In this document: positions 12,801 through 22,900 of the stretch, in pieces
How positions within the stretch are numbered: the first letter of the stretch is position 1
Layout: each line of letters opens with the position of its first letter
NCBI RefSeq assembly: GCF_019703515.2
Contig: NC_059365.1
Span: 33,871,501-33,935,500 of the forward strand
Direction of reading: 5' to 3'
Source: Myxocyprinus asiaticus
Lineage: Eukaryota; Chordata; Actinopteri; Cypriniformes; Catostomidae
Length of the DNA: 64,000 bases
Made by a program: the position numbers and the translations under genes
Notes under the pieces: generated by a model
The model's database searches: none
Seen by the model: only the letters and a program-made list of their open reading frames with translations
What the model was told of the DNA's origin: nothing

Positions 12801-13347
12801 CCCATTATTTGTTTTTAAACATTTACATTTATGCATTTGGCAGACGCTATCCAAAGCGACTTACAGTGTACTTATTACAGGGACAATCCCCCTGGAGCAA
12901 CCTGGAGTTAAGTGCCTTGCTCAAGGACACAAAGGTGGTGGCTGTGGGGTTTGAACCAGAAACTGATTACCAGTTCAATTCTTTAGCCCACTGCGCCACC
13001 ACCACTCTCAGTATGAAAGGAAAATGGGCCCAACTTCTTGCTTAATAAATGCCCCTGGTTGTATAGTGTATGATTCATCAGTGCAAGTTTTTCATCAGAA
13101 TGTAATCACTTTCCCTGCAACTGAAATGACTTTCTGCTGATGTAAACAAGGCCATGCAATAATTGTGATCAAAAATATCATTTCCTGGATAGATACAATC
13201 AAGTTCTTGCTGAATGTGTTGCAAATGTCATTTAAATGTTGTTTTATGAGTGAAGATTCTCAACCTCTCTCTTATATGTCGACAGAAATGGGAGCAGCTG
13301 GATTTGGGAAAAGGGAGCGTCAGAACAATGACCCTGGAAAGCACTAA
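1517..13347 (+). CDS. tnip1: TNFAIP3-interacting protein 1 (ABIN-1), 3' part of gene, seven coding exons
   Basis: Cytosolic adaptor that binds A20 (TNFAIP3) and linear or K63 polyubiquitin and restrains NF-kB and cell-death signalling (family knowledge). Coding exons seen: 1517-1645, 4043-4168, 9464-9589, 9703-9783, 10793-10978, 12555-12639, 13286-13347. All junctions are GT-AG and phases agree, giving 264 codons plus TAA. The first two exons read as coiled coil. The exon at 9464 begins VKIFEEDF and contains ERSDRERMNEEKE, the ubiquitin-binding UBAN/ABIN-homology motif. The last three exons are proline-rich, with aromatic patches like the ABIN-1 C-terminus. The 5' exons lie left of the window. 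The neighbouring gpx3 supports the identification. No frameshift or premature stop was seen. Confidence 0.93.
1715..2290. repeat. dispersed cypriniform DNA-transposon-like repeat
   Basis: Opens with a short TTCCGGGTTCAACAC motif seen inverted near 19000, then a GTTCACCCAAAAATGAAAAT module shared with the foldback elements at 11545, 46084, 48275, 49285 and 57507. No coding capacity. Boundaries are approximate and it may be two repeats side by side. Confidence 0.5.
2291..2751. other. tnip1 intron, no feature seen
   Basis: AT-rich intronic DNA with no exon or recognisable element boundary, up to the LINE insertion. Confidence 0.4.
2752..3845 (+). mobile_element. 5'-truncated non-LTR retrotransposon tail with RNase H (I/Nimb-like LINE)
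   Basis: An open frame to the TAG at 3772-3774 gives 340 codons. It reads as an RNase H domain: YTDGSKS (Asp80), TAEANA (Glu113), ISDSKS (Asp137), WVPGHCG (His180) and GNEEAD (Asp190), so all catalytic acidic residues are present. A C-terminal zinc finger (Cys283, Cys286, His294, Cys299) follows. The reverse transcriptase is missing, so the copy is 5'-truncated. The 3' UTR ends in a short A-rich segment and a (CA)n tract, as in I-clade elements. The frame is uninterrupted, suggesting recent insertion into this tnip1 intron. The clade call comes from domain order and is moderately sure. Confidence 0.85.
3846..3889. repeat. (CA)n microsatellite at LINE 3' end
   Basis: About 20 uninterrupted CA units directly follow the A-rich LINE terminus, probably grown from the element's tail. 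Confidence 0.9.
4043..4168 (+). CDS. tnip1: tnip1 internal exon, coiled coil
   Basis: 126 nt, 42 codons, phase 0 at both ends, with a TTTTGTAG acceptor and GTACAA donor. A short Ser/Pro stretch is followed by LRQQELHTQIAVLKEQ, a coiled-coil run that leads directly into the UBAN exon. Confidence 0.88.
4420..5117. mobile_element. non-autonomous DNA transposon with terminal inverted repeats
   Basis: The left end gacccc...CTGGTATTAATATTCGTCTC matches the inverted right end, where CTGGTATTAAGATGTGTCTC is followed outward by TTTACAC and CAGGGTC. Both arms also carry GATCCGATCAC. About 700 bp with no long frame, so a MITE-like derivative. I could not fix a target duplication. Confidence 0.7.
6798..6840. 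repeat. (GT)n microsatellite
   Basis: About 20 GT units with one interruption, inside the hAT-bounded region. Confidence 0.9.
7530..7915 (+). pseudogene. Gypsy-type pol remnant (pre-RT linker plus RNase H scrap)
   Basis: Reads ELGLLKGEPVKMELKEN, a stop, then SITTPRR, the linker leading into reverse transcriptase in fish Ty3/Gypsy pol. About 60 bases on, LITDHKPLVTF from the RNase H region appears, so the RT between them is deleted. A dead fragment nested in the hAT interval. Identification is by motif recall only. Confidence 0.6.
9464..9589 (+). CDS. tnip1: tnip1 UBAN (ubiquitin-binding) exon
   Basis: 126 nt, 42 codons, acceptor TTTTCTCAG, donor GTGGGC. The peptide carries the highly conserved DFRKERSDRERMNEEKE core found in ABIN, NEMO and optineurin ubiquitin-binding coiled coils. 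This is the single most diagnostic exon of the gene. Confidence 0.95.
9703..9783 (+). CDS. tnip1: tnip1 coiled-coil exon after UBAN
   Basis: 81 nt, 27 codons, acceptor GATTCTCAG, donor GTAACT. It encodes a charged helix (QRERAERCKLERLQMQ) that continues the UBAN coiled coil. Confidence 0.87.
9946..10445. mobile_element. internally deleted Tc1/mariner element
   Basis: The ends ACAGTACTGTG... and its inverted partner (CACAGTACTGT at 10435-10445) are flanked by ATA on both sides, consistent with TA target duplication. On the minus strand the interior encodes a scrap reading SPDLNTIESV, the third catalytic-residue motif of Tc1 transposases. About 500 bp: a deletion derivative in a tnip1 intron. 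Confidence 0.8.
10446..10792. other. tnip1 intron, no feature seen
   Basis: Short AT-rich intron remainder with no repeat boundary or further exon. Confidence 0.4.
10793..10978 (+). CDS. tnip1: tnip1 proline-rich exon
   Basis: 186 nt, 62 codons, with a strong donor GTAAGT. Two in-frame acceptors are possible: AG at 10791-10792 (exon from 10793, used here) and CAG ending at 10798 (exon from 10799, two residues shorter). The peptide contains PMSPPYCGPF and GLEGWPIHFPPRM, resembling the Pro/aromatic C-terminal part of ABIN-1. Confidence 0.8.
11545..11795. repeat. half (one arm) of the foldback repeat family
   Basis: Carries the same ordered motifs as one arm of the element at 46084 (CATCATTTATTCAGCCTCATGC, ACGACTTTCTTTCTTCTGC split from it by a few bases, and AAAAGTAATCCATAAGACT) but lacks the second arm. 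Intronic in tnip1. Confidence 0.75.
11796..12554. other. tnip1 intron, no feature seen
   Basis: AT-rich intron with T-runs and a short (TA) run near 12240. No exon with suitable splice sites and phase was found before 12555. Confidence 0.4.
12555..12639 (+). CDS. tnip1: tnip1 penultimate coding exon
   Basis: 85 nt (28 codons plus one base), acceptor GCGTTCAG, donor GTATTT. It starts GFPWQTSFPQPRG, a Trp/Pro-rich patch in the position expected for the ABIN-1 tail. The single leftover G joins AA of the next exon to make a Glu codon. Confidence 0.82.
12818..13008 (-). repeat. tRNA-derived fish SINE, second copy
   Basis: Near-identical to 1-233 over the shared segment, with GGACAATCCCCCTGGAGCAA and AGTGCCTTGCTCAAGGACAC in the same order and orientation. 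It sits 3' of the penultimate tnip1 exon. Confidence 0.75.
13286..13347 (+). CDS. tnip1: tnip1 last coding exon with stop
   Basis: 62 nt, acceptor ATGTCGACAG. The split Glu codon is followed by 18 residues ending NNDPGKH and a TAA stop at 13345-13347. Phase continuity with 12555-12639 supports it. Confidence 0.82.
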
Positions 13348-15030
13348 ACGCACACTTTCTCCTGGAATGGCTCCCGGCTAGTAGCATGATGCAGTTTATT
13401 TTCAGTCGGCATGGTGTAAACTATTTTTTTTTTTTCCTACTGTGTACATATATATCTACCACTGATACAAATGTTGTTTATATACTTAAGTTTTATAATC
13501 CTGTTTGTGAAACACTGTTCTGGCAAATTAAGAATATATACATTTAGTATTTTTTTCCTTTTTATGATTGAAGTTTAAATGATCTGCTTTATATAATTCT
13601 ATGCAGGAATTGAAGTCAGTTGTTTAATGGATTAAATGATTGAACTTACTTTTTTAAACAATATACCTATAGAGTTGAGTAAGGGGGGACATTTTTAACC
13701 TACACCACTTCATTGAATGAAAATTACTTCATCAGATTATATTTATTACAGAGTAATTCAGTGACAACAGAATATAATGTTTTGATGAAAGCAAGCTTTA
13801 GAATATTGAGCCTTCCATCATAGACAAAGACAATTGTACAAGCTGAGAAAAGATGAAAAAGTCCACAACTCTATAGGTGAATTGTCTTGAAAATGTCCAA
13901 CAGTTAGACTGTGACTGATCTCATTCATGAATGTCACACACTGTTGAATGTGTCCACATGTATATCACCACTGGGTGGCGTTACCCTCTGACTGGTCATC
14001 TGCCCCACCATTTACTGAAGCCATATATTAATATTATCTGTTAGATAATGTTCAACAGAGTTCTGGGATCACTCCAAAATGCGCTTCATATGGCTTGTTG
14101 ATCTTTTAGCTACTTATGATTGTAATTGAAATAACTGATCGAGAAGGGTCTTAATCAGGTCCTAGTAAATGGATGCCAGAGGAAACATAGTAGACTTAAT
14201 TTTGTTCAAGATTCAGTGTTCATAAACATTATTCTCAATGTGCAAATGGAAGTGATAAGTTATTTATAATCTATTGTTTTGACAGCTGAGTGTGGTTTAT
14301 TGTCTTAAGTAATGTTGTATTTTGTGTATTGTTTTGTGTCTCCCTTTACATATTGTAGCTACTGGAAGCTTGTAGGATGTGAGTTTGCGTGTTTGTGCAT
14401 GTACACAGTCACAGGAAGTGGACCAGAATAAATGCTAAGTTAATGATATCACATCAGTGCCACCCACTTTCATTAGTCTCACTCTTGATTTAGGCTGTAT
14501 ATCAGCGACAATCAGAACAGAAAATAACCAAATCATCACATGACCGATTTGCAACGTAATATGTTTGGAACTCGATCAGGGTAAGAATCATGTTCTTTCT
14601 GCTTTACAGTCATGTGCCACCATGAAGGCTGTTTTTCTGCATGTGTTCAATCTCTCCAAATGCATCGACTAAGGCTTTGAACCAAACATAAAATGGATTG
14701 TATGCTCATAAAATGTTCCCAATGGCAAGCAATTCATTTGCTTTCAAACAGTGGTATTTGTCTTGTAAATGTAAAAAGCAAAAACAAATAGGCAGACATT
14801 TCTTTTATAAACATGTGGTTGAATTTAAAGAACAGAAGTTCAGATTAGTGTCTTAAAATGAAATGGAAATGTCTGTGAGCTGGATTGCACTCTAAGATGT
14901 GTGCTTTATTTACTCAATATTATTTACTGGTTGGCAGTTTTGTGCTTTTTGGAATGACTTTTTCCTTCAGTGGGTGAAAGCAGCTCATATGTGAAACTTT
15001 TGTAATTGATTAGTATAATAAATATATTCT
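13348..15030 (+). other. tnip1: tnip1 3' UTR with two candidate poly(A) signals
   Basis: No coding potential between the tnip1 stop and the next element. AATAAA at 14427-14432 and again at 15017-15022, the second followed by a GT-rich stretch, mark two plausible cleavage regions. The extent of the UTR is inferred. Confidence 0.6.
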
Positions 15031-15211
15031 ATCTGTCTAAACCTCCAAATGTTTTTGTGTGAGAGTTACATTTAATTTGATCTTTTTATTTTGTAAACCC
15101 ACACAAGCAGATTTCCGCAGAATTCAAATCCACATCATTTATAAAGTTCCACATATAGTGGCCTCAAAAAGTATTTCTACACTTAAGCCACCCTTAAAAA
15201 TGTACAGTATA

Positions 15212-16792
15212 CAGGTGCATCTCAATAAATTAGAATGTCGTGGAAAAGTTCATTTATTTCAGTAATTCAACTCAAATTGTGAAACTCGTGTATTAAATAA
15301 ATTCAATGCACACAGACTGAAGTAGTTTAAGTCTTTGGTTCTTTTAATTGTGATGATTTTGGCTCACATTTAACAAAAACCCACCAATTCACTATCTCAA
15401 AAAATTAGAATACATCATAAGACCATTAAAAAAAACATTTTTAGTGAATTGTTGGCCTTCTGGAAAGTATGTTCATTTACTCTATATGTACTCAATACTT
15501 GGTAGGGGCTCCTTTTGCTTTAATTACTGCCTCAATTCGGCGTGGCATGGAGGTGATCAGTTTGTGGCACTGCTGAGGTGGTATGGAAGCCCAGGTTTCT
15601 TTGACAGTGGCCTTCAGCTCATCTGCATTTTTTGGTCTCTTGTTTCTCATTTTCCTCTTGACAATACCCCATAGATTCTCTATGGGGTTCAGGTCTGGTG
15701 AGTTTGCTGGCCAGTCAAGCACACCAACACCATGGTCATTTAACCAACTTTTGGTGCTTTTGGCAGTGTGGGCAGGTGCCAAATCCTGCTGGAAAATGAA
15801 ATCAGCATCTTTAAAAAGCTGGTCAGCAGAAGGAAGCATGAAGTGCTCCAAAATTTCTTGGTAAACGGGTGCAGTGACTTTGGTTTTCAAAGAACACAAT
15901 GGACCAACACCAGCAGATGACATTGCACCCCAAATCATCACAGACTGTGGAAACTTAACACTGGACTTCAAGCAACTTGGGCCATGAGCTTCTCCACCCT
16001 TCCTCCAGACTCTAGGACCTTGGTTTCCAAATGAAATACAAAACTTGCTCTCATCTGAAAAGAGGACTTTGGACCACTGGGCAACAGTCCAGTTCTTCTT
16101 CTCCTTAGCCCAGGTAAGACGCCTCTGACGTTGTCTGTGGTTCAGGAGTGGCTTAACAAGAGGAATACGACAACTGTAGCCAAATTCCTTGACACATCTG
16201 TGTGTGGTGGCTCTTGATGCCTTGACCCCAGCCTCAGTCCATTCCTTGTGAAGTTCACCCAAATTCTTGAATCGATTTTGCTTGACAATCGTAAGGCTGC
16301 GGTTCTCTTGGTTGGTTGTGCACCTTTTTCTTCCACACTTTTTCCTTCCACTCAACTTTCTGTTAACATGCTTGGATACAGCACTCTGTGAACATCCAGC
16401 TTCTTTGGCAATGAATGTTTGTGGCTTACCCTCCTTGTGAAGGGTGTCAATGATTGTCTTCTGGACAACTGTCAGATCAGCAGTCTTCCCCATGATTGTG
16501 TAGCCTAGTGAACCAAACTGAGAGACCATTTTGAAGGCTCAGGAAACCTTTGCAGGTGTTTTGAGTTGATTAGCTGATTGGCATGTCACCATATTCTAAT
16601 TTTTTGAGATAGTGAATTGGTGGGTTTTTGTTAAATGTGAGCCAAAATCATCACAATTAAAAGAACCAAAGACTTAAACTACTTCAGTCTGTGTGCATTG
16701 AATTTATTTAATACACGAGTTTCACAATTTGAGTTGAATTACTGAAATAAATGAACTTTTCCACGACATTCTAATTTATTGAGATGCACCTG
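15212..16792 (-). mobile_element. full-length Tc1-type transposon, copy 1
   Basis: 1581 bp with 201-bp terminal inverted repeats (15212-15412 and 16592-16792) starting CAGGTGCATCTCAATAAATT, flanked by TA at 15210-15211 and 16793-16794. It encodes one intact transposase on the minus strand. It lies between the convergent tnip1 and gpx3 genes. A near-identical, oppositely oriented copy is at 58672-60255. Confidence 0.95.
15492..16529 (-). CDS. Tc1/mariner transposase, intact frame (copy 1)
   Basis: 345 codons from the first ATG. An internal Met at residue 13 (MGKTADLTVV) would give 333 aa and may be the true start, since Tc1 transposases are near 340 aa. The N-terminus has a paired-like helix-turn-helix (about residues 15-60, with FIAKEAGCSQSAVSKHV), then a basic linker. 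The catalytic triad is complete: Asp159 (FSDESKF), Asp249 (FQQDLAPAH) and Glu284 ([11 protein letters not shown]), with 34 residues between the last two (DD34E). No stop or frameshift, so it is potentially functional. Activity is not shown by sequence. Confidence 0.93.
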   Translation of the reverse strand: MVSQFGSLGYTIMGKTADLTVVQKTIIDTLHKEGKPQTFIAKEAGCSQSAVSKHVNRKLSGRKKCGRKRCTTNQENRSLTIVKQNRFKNLGELHKEWTEAGVKASRATTHRCVKEFGYSCRIPLVKPLLNHRQRQRRLTWAKEKKNWTVAQWSKVLFSDESKFCISFGNQGPRVWRKGGEAHGPSCLKSSVKFPQSVMIWGAMSSAGVGPLCSLKTKVTAPVYQEILEHFMLPSADQLFKDADFIFQQDLAPAHTAKSTKSWLNDHGVGVLDWPANSPDLNPIENLWGIVKRKMRNKRPKNADELKATVKETWASIPPQQCHKLITSMPRRIEAVIKAKGAPTKY

Positions 16793-17723
16793 TATGTCTT
16801 TGCATTCGATAGCAAAATATCAAGCCAAGTGGCATTTATTTGAAAGGTTTGTTAATAATATATTCCATACATTTTAAGTTTGGCTTCAGTCTTCAAATAC
16901 GTTTAAACATTAGAAAATTCACCTTATTCAGCCCCGCCTTTTTTCAGCGCTCCACTCCTCCGAATTTTGTCATCGAACTTCCTGTTTGTATTGAAGCTAC
17001 TAGAAGAGTCGATCAAAATGTATTACGTGTGGGAGCACTGAAAGTATTTTTCAGCAAGAGTTGATGGTGTGAGTCTACAGCACCACTTTACTACATGAAA
17101 ATGCTCATGAGGTGTTTTTCTGTCACTGTAAATGTTCGTTTTTCAGGAGGTAAATTGGACCTGGCAGATCACATTCGGACAGCTATGACACACTGCACTT
17201 TTTCATAATACAAGTGTTTTATTGTTATACGTGTAATCCTTCTTAATTTTTAGGTTTCAACTCGTTAATAATTTGGCTTAAAATGTGTAGCTGACATGAA
17301 ATTTCCAACATGACAGCTCATATTATTTTACATGCAAGTTCATTACATACAAGAAGATTACAATTACTTCTTAAAATGTACTTGTCCCCCCACATTTTAA
17401 GAGGCATAAATATGATTAAAATAGCCCTAAATGCAATAAAAAAAATAAAACATACACTTTAATGAGCACGGAGGCATATCAGTAGGTCCACAGCTCCAAG
17501 GTAGGATCTTATATTTATGAATGAAGTACTCTTGTATTAAAATCTTCACGGTCTGTTTCCAGTTGTTATTACATCCCATGAACACTTTAAAATACTCATG
17601 ATAGCTTATTACAACTCTATAACCTGTAAATCCACTCTGACAGCTAATTACACATTGACATTTACACCATAGAAATCAATATAGAACCGATAGAACGGAA
17701 GTTCTGAGACAAGATTCTTAAAG
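16793..17723. other. intergenic, nothing recognised
   Basis: AT-rich spacer between tnip1 and gpx3. A short frame at 16840-17064 has no recognisable domain. Confidence 0.4.
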
Positions 17724-18219
17724 AGCACCTATTATGGTTTTTCAAATATTACCTTTCATGTAGTGTGTTATATAGCTGTTTGTGAATGTAAAAAAGTTTG
17801 CAAAGTTTCAAAAATCAAAGTGCACAACAAATGGAGTTATTGACTCCCAAAAGAAAGAACCGATTCTGAACACCTGAAACGAGTCGTTAGTAATTCCAGA
17901 CTTACTTTCTGTACTAACCTACGTAATTTGGTAACAAACAAAACCCACCTCTGGTCTTCATTGGCTGCTCGCGAACAGCTTTGACCCACCCTCAAACACT
18001 AAACTAAGCAGTAGACCAATCAGAGCAGTGTAGGCTCTCTGAAAGGAGGAGTTTAGAATGAATCCTTTAGAACAGATCATTGAATGAGTCGTTTTTGACA
18101 CTGGGAAAAAAAGGTAATGCTGCAATTTAAATTATGTTTTTGACCTTGGATGCATGTAAATCTATTGTATGAGACCTTAAAAACTAAATTAGGCATGTTT
18201 AAAAACCATAAAAGGTGCT
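17724..18219. mobile_element. MITE-like element with short inverted repeats
   Basis: The left end AGCACCTATTATGGTTTTTC and inverted right end AGCACCTTTTATGGTTTTT match with one or two differences. About 496 bp, non-coding, typical of a non-autonomous DNA transposon. Superfamily not assigned. Confidence 0.65.
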
Positions 18220-18790
18220 GCGTGCTAGTTTCTCTGGCGCATAACGAGAATAGGCCAATCTTGGCAAAGTCACCGCTTGCGTCTCACACGGAAGTGGTGG
18301 CAGAAACCGTCTGCAAACAGTAAACTTTTATCGGATTCCGATGTTGAAAATTATTTCAAGGGTTCTCGTAGATGGCTGTGGCTTCAAGCCATCAACAGAG
18401 CTGACTGGACTGAAGAGATCATTTCAACTTATGTCTTTGCAGCAAACATATAAAGCGATATGTTATTAACTAATATCAGTATAATAATTGTATAGCTAAG
18501 AATATTTGTGTATTTATTATGGTTTTGTGTCGTAATTTCGTTTAAACGTCTAATCTGTCAAATCTAATACACACGCGCTGACATTTTTGTAAACAATAGA
18601 ATAAACAATATGCATGTCAACATGATTTTAGTGTGATAAAATCGCTTACTAGTCTTTTTGTGTAAAGTTATAGCCAATATTACAACTTTGTTGCCATGTC
18701 AATGTACTGTCAACAAAACGACTAAAACGACTGTAAAAATTTAGATTTAAACATCTTTACAGCACAAGTAATACACAAGTTTTAACTGAA
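18220..18790. other. intergenic, nothing recognised
   Basis: AT-rich spacer without frames or clear repeat ends. Confidence 0.35.
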
Positions 18791-18799
18791 GAATTAATG

Positions 18800-19015
18800 T
18801 AAGTGCTTTTATAAAATGATAAACTTCATATTTCTGCCTTTAAACCCTTTAAAAATTGGCCCCATTCACTTCCATTGTAAGTGCCTCACTGTAACCTCGA
18901 TTTGTGCTTAAAAAAAAAAAGGACAAATGAGTCGAAATTATTTTTTGTTGTAATCAACATTATGCCACAAATGCTGATGATTTATATTAACTTGTATTGA
19001 ACCTGGAATACTTCT
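18800..19015 (-). repeat. dispersed cypriniform repeat fragment
   Basis: Contains GGCCCCATTCACTTCCATTG and ends with TTGAACCTGGAATACTTC, the inverse of the motif at 1715. Recognised as a common cyprinid interspersed repeat end; family name not known to me. Confidence 0.5.
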
Positions 19016-19319
19016 TCAACACCCCCTTCTACAAATCTTTTCATTGGAAAAATGTGGGCTTCTGATATTGTCTTGGACAATGGTCTACTCCATTTAACAC
19101 ATTTTACTATTTTTTAAATCCATTCTGCAGGCAATGCCTTAAAGTCGGCAAATTCCAGAGGCTAAGATCTATGTGTATCATCAAACTAAGTCTTCAGCAC
19201 ATCAAGTTAAGACAAGTTTGTCCTTAACCTGTGTCAAGAAAGCCTAACAGTCAGCTGATTACATTGGCATATTTCATATCTGTTCCTGATGTGCAGTCAT
19301 CAAAGGAAAACATTTAGTT

Positions 19320-19740
19320 TCTTGCATCAGTCTTTATTTACTTAACATCCACAGCCACAACAGCAAGTTGGAAGGATCGTTTAGGAGATGAGGCATGATT
19401 GCAAGGCAGCCGAGCAGCCTGAATGCACTAAAGAGCTGCCCTCTGACCCGCATTTTCAGGTCTGGCACCACAGAATGTCTGTTTTCAAGCCTTCCCGTCA
19501 TCTACATGCCCAGTCTCCAAACTGACCCCTTGACCTGCTGCTTGTGGCCTCTGGAAGGGCCAGTCTTGAAACTATTTTATACTGTTAATATTGTTGTAAT
19601 AATAATCCAATTCACAAAGGTTTACATTTTTAAACTTAACCACATACAGTATAATCTTGGTGTCAACTAGTGTAACAGTTTAGGTGGGAGAGAAAGAGAG
19701 AGAGAAAGAGGAATGTACAATTGAATCCACGGTTTCAAAC
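19320..19740 (-). other. gpx3: gpx3 3' UTR with poly(A) signal
   Basis: AATAAA on the minus strand at 19338-19333 lies about 400 nt past the stop and gives the likely 3' end near 19315. The interval holds the candidate SECIS. Confidence 0.7.
19445..19510 (-). promoter_or_regulatory. gpx3: candidate SECIS element (selenocysteine insertion)
   Basis: On the minus strand ATGA (19501-19498) is followed 12 nt later by AAAAC (19485-19481) and downstream by CCTGA (19460-19456). This matches the AUGA / apical AA / GA core spacing of eukaryotic SECIS, about 240 nt past the stop. The helix between them is imperfect by eye (GG/CC and GGC/GCC blocks with an internal loop), so the exact fold is uncertain. 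A SECIS must exist somewhere in this UTR if the Sec codon is functional. Confidence 0.5.
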
Positions 19741-19956
19741 TTAATCAGCCTTTTGAACAAGCTGATGGAAGTATTTCAGGATGTCTGCTCTCACTTCAGA
19801 TACGTTCACCCTGGAAAACCACCTCATTATAGGTTTACCATCAGGACCCACAAGAAACTTCTCAAAGTTCCACTTGATGTCATTGATCTTGAGAGGTTCC
19901 CAAAACAATCTGTTGGCAGGGTTTCCAAAGCTGTCTCCCACAGGTGGGCATGCATT
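19741..19956 (-). CDS. gpx3: gpx3 exon 5 with stop
   Basis: 216 nt, acceptor CTTTCTTTCAG. It encodes [13 protein letters not shown] then [20 protein letters not shown], carrying catalytic Trp180 and Asn181, and ends ...QKAD with TAA at 19743-19741. It is separated from exon 4 by about 10 kb of mostly transposon DNA. Confidence 0.95.
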   Translation of the reverse strand, partial: NACPPVGDSFGNPANRLFWEPLKINDIKWNFEKFLVGPDGKPIMRWFSRVNVSEVRADILKYFHQLVQKAD

Positions 19957-22900
19957 CTGAAAGAAAGAGAGGATTATGTGGATCCGTCTTTTTTTTTAAC
20001 TCTATACCTGGCAGAAATAGGTTGCAGATGGACAAAAGTTTTGGGGTACATTGGTGAATTGGTAAATAGAGGTTTCAATTTCAATTATTCTGTGCAGTTA
20101 GAGGTAAACATCTTTGATAAAAAAAAACTGTTCTACAGATTTTATTCACTGCATGATTTGAACGGTCCAATGTTGGATTTGGTTGCGTGGAAAGTGTCTG
20201 AGACAAAGGGAACGAGACATTGTGTTTGCTAACGCATATGGGAGTGTCCTTCCACACAACCTAGTTGAAACCTCTCTACAATAATGCCAATATTCTAATA
20301 CTGGCTATGGTGTTTGAGTCCCGCCCTTTTAGGCACGAACTGTTTGCTATAAAAGCAGTCATGCAAACAACATTCCTCAGAATTTTCTGACTGATGGACA
20401 AGGAGCGCATCGCTCGCACCTCAAAAGAACGAGTGATGTAGTGCGGTCAGCGTTCACAATGTCTCGTTCCCTTCGTCTCAGGGAACTTAGGCTACGTACG
20501 TAACCGAGACGTTCCCTTACAACTCAGTACACTTGACACTGCATTTGCTAATGCATATGGGGAACAGAATCCCATCGCGCCGCACTACACAACATAACCT
20601 TCCAGAGAGGAAACATGACGCTGAAGTCTCGCGGGACGGTGACCGACACGAATATGCTGCAAGTGAGTGAACCTCATGTTGGGCAAGGAGGGGAGCACTC
20701 AGAATGAATATATGAACTATAGTCATATAGTATGAATTAACCCCTTCACGAACCCAGTCAGGAAGGGAGTTTATGTATAATGAAAGTGCTTGTGACTTTA
20801 TTGTAAATTACAATGGCCTGAATGCAGGCGGTTGTGTAAAATGATGGGGAGCCCATACTTAAAGGAGGGGCATATGTATATGTTTGGCAAACAAAATAGC
20901 AAGCGCTCTAAACAGAGAGGACTTGTGAAGAGAGAGACATTACATCTAGGTTGTAAAACCTTGCAAATGTGTTTTGAGAATACTATCCTGCTTCAAAACA
21001 TGTCTGATAAAGACACACCGTCCGTCCATGCCCATGAGGAGGCCATGCCTCTAGTTGAGCGTGCTTGAAAACCAATTGGGCAAATCTTACCCTGTGATTC
21101 GTAAGCCAGGGCAATCGCATCAACGATCCAGTGAGAAAGTCTTTGCTTGGAGACGGACATTCCCAGTGTTGGGGAGTAGCTAACTACATGTAGCGACGCT
21201 ACTAAACTACATTTTTCAGTAGCTTGACAGTAGCTCAGCTGCTTTTAAAACAGAGTAGCTCTTCCAGTAGTGAACTACTTTTTCCAACAAGTAGTGGTGT
21301 AGCGTGACCATCATGATGGTCAGATTATAACTAATAGCCTTCCTTATTGTGTAGAAGCCAAACTTTTACTGGCAAAATGTCAGACGATCTGGCAGCATAT
21401 TTCGGTCTGCTGGTCAGAATCAGGCAGTGTCGTCATCTTCTTTTGTAATGGCAGATCACCCAAAAAAAAAAAAAAAAAAGAGTGAATTACCGCCATCTAC
21501 TGAGAGCTTATTACAGCTCACTTGGATAAGAAGAGATTGTCTAATGGTTATGTAAAGCAAGCAACCACAGTTTGTTTACTGGTACAAGACGTACAGGGGC
21601 AGGTAAATCTGAAAATGATAAAAGAACACCATTTTATTCTTCTGTGTAACTAAGAATGTTTCAGACACTTTGTTCTTAATAGATCACACAACAGCATATT
21701 TACCTTTACTATTTTAAATAAAATAATTCAAAAAGTTATTATTGCCTTTTGAGGGATTTTGTTTCTGTTCTAAATATGTTTATTTCGCTTATCATCTGTG
21801 CGTTATTGGGAGCAGCGAGTTAATTATTATTATAATATTTATAAATATACAGTATATATTATTATAATAATTACTATCATGCAGAACTGTTTGATTTCTC
21901 CATTTCTTCATGTAAAATAAATAAAATGATTGGTAAAGGAAATAATTTATGGCATGTATTATTATGTAACAATCTAGGATGACCATCTGTCCACTTTTTT
22001 GGACCTCAACAAAGCGAACAAATATTTGTAGAGCAACCTCTGTATGTGACCTGTAAAGCTGGCACTTGCGTGTCAATAGCAAAAAAGTCAGAAAATACAA
22101 TGAGCATGAACCCAGGTGAGGGGAGAAACATGCCCTGAGTCTTTATTCACATATTATCCACACTAAATATAATGTGACAAGAACAAAAAATGCCAGCCCA
22201 AGGAGAGTTTGTCATAAAAATTTAATATTTAGGGAAGTAGGCTACACCTGGCCACAGCAGGACTGAAAAGTGTGAAGTATAATATACAAATTATTTTTTA
22301 ATGGCGTCTGATCTTTTTTGTTTTTTATTTTATACTGTTGTATTTTATTTTATGGCCATTATTAACTGTATTAATGTTACTATTCATTAAATGTATTAAA
22401 TACATTTAATATAAATGTCATTAGTGTAAATTTTGTTATTAATATTATTGGTTTGATAGTAACATTAAAAACAAATATTGCTTCAAGTAGCTTCAATGTA
22501 GCTAGCTACTTTTTGATAGTAACTTGTAGTGTAGCTAGCTACTTTTTCAAAAGTGTAGCTTGACTGTAGCGTAACTACTTAAAATTATGAGTAGCTTGTA
22601 GCTTGTCAAACTACAGTTTCAAAGTAGCTTCCCCAACACTGAACATTCCTTTCGTGCGTCCTCCATAGCACACAAAGAACTGATCAGACAGTCTGAACTG
22701 GTGGGTGCGCTCAACGTATGCGTGTTGCACCTGCACAGGGCATAACAAATGCAAGGATTGTTCCTCATCCGAATTAAATGGAGGAGGGAAGAAGGCTTGA
22801 AGGTGAACCACCTGCGCTCTGAAGGACGTGGTAAGAACCTAAGGCACATAGCTTTTACTGGGTTTGACAGTGGCTTTGAAAGACCCAGACCAAACTCCAG

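Noticed and set aside
15583..15864. Plus-strand frame opposite the Tc1 transposase (and its mirror at 59603-59884)
   Set aside because: Shadow of the transposase; identical in both copies because the element is repeated.
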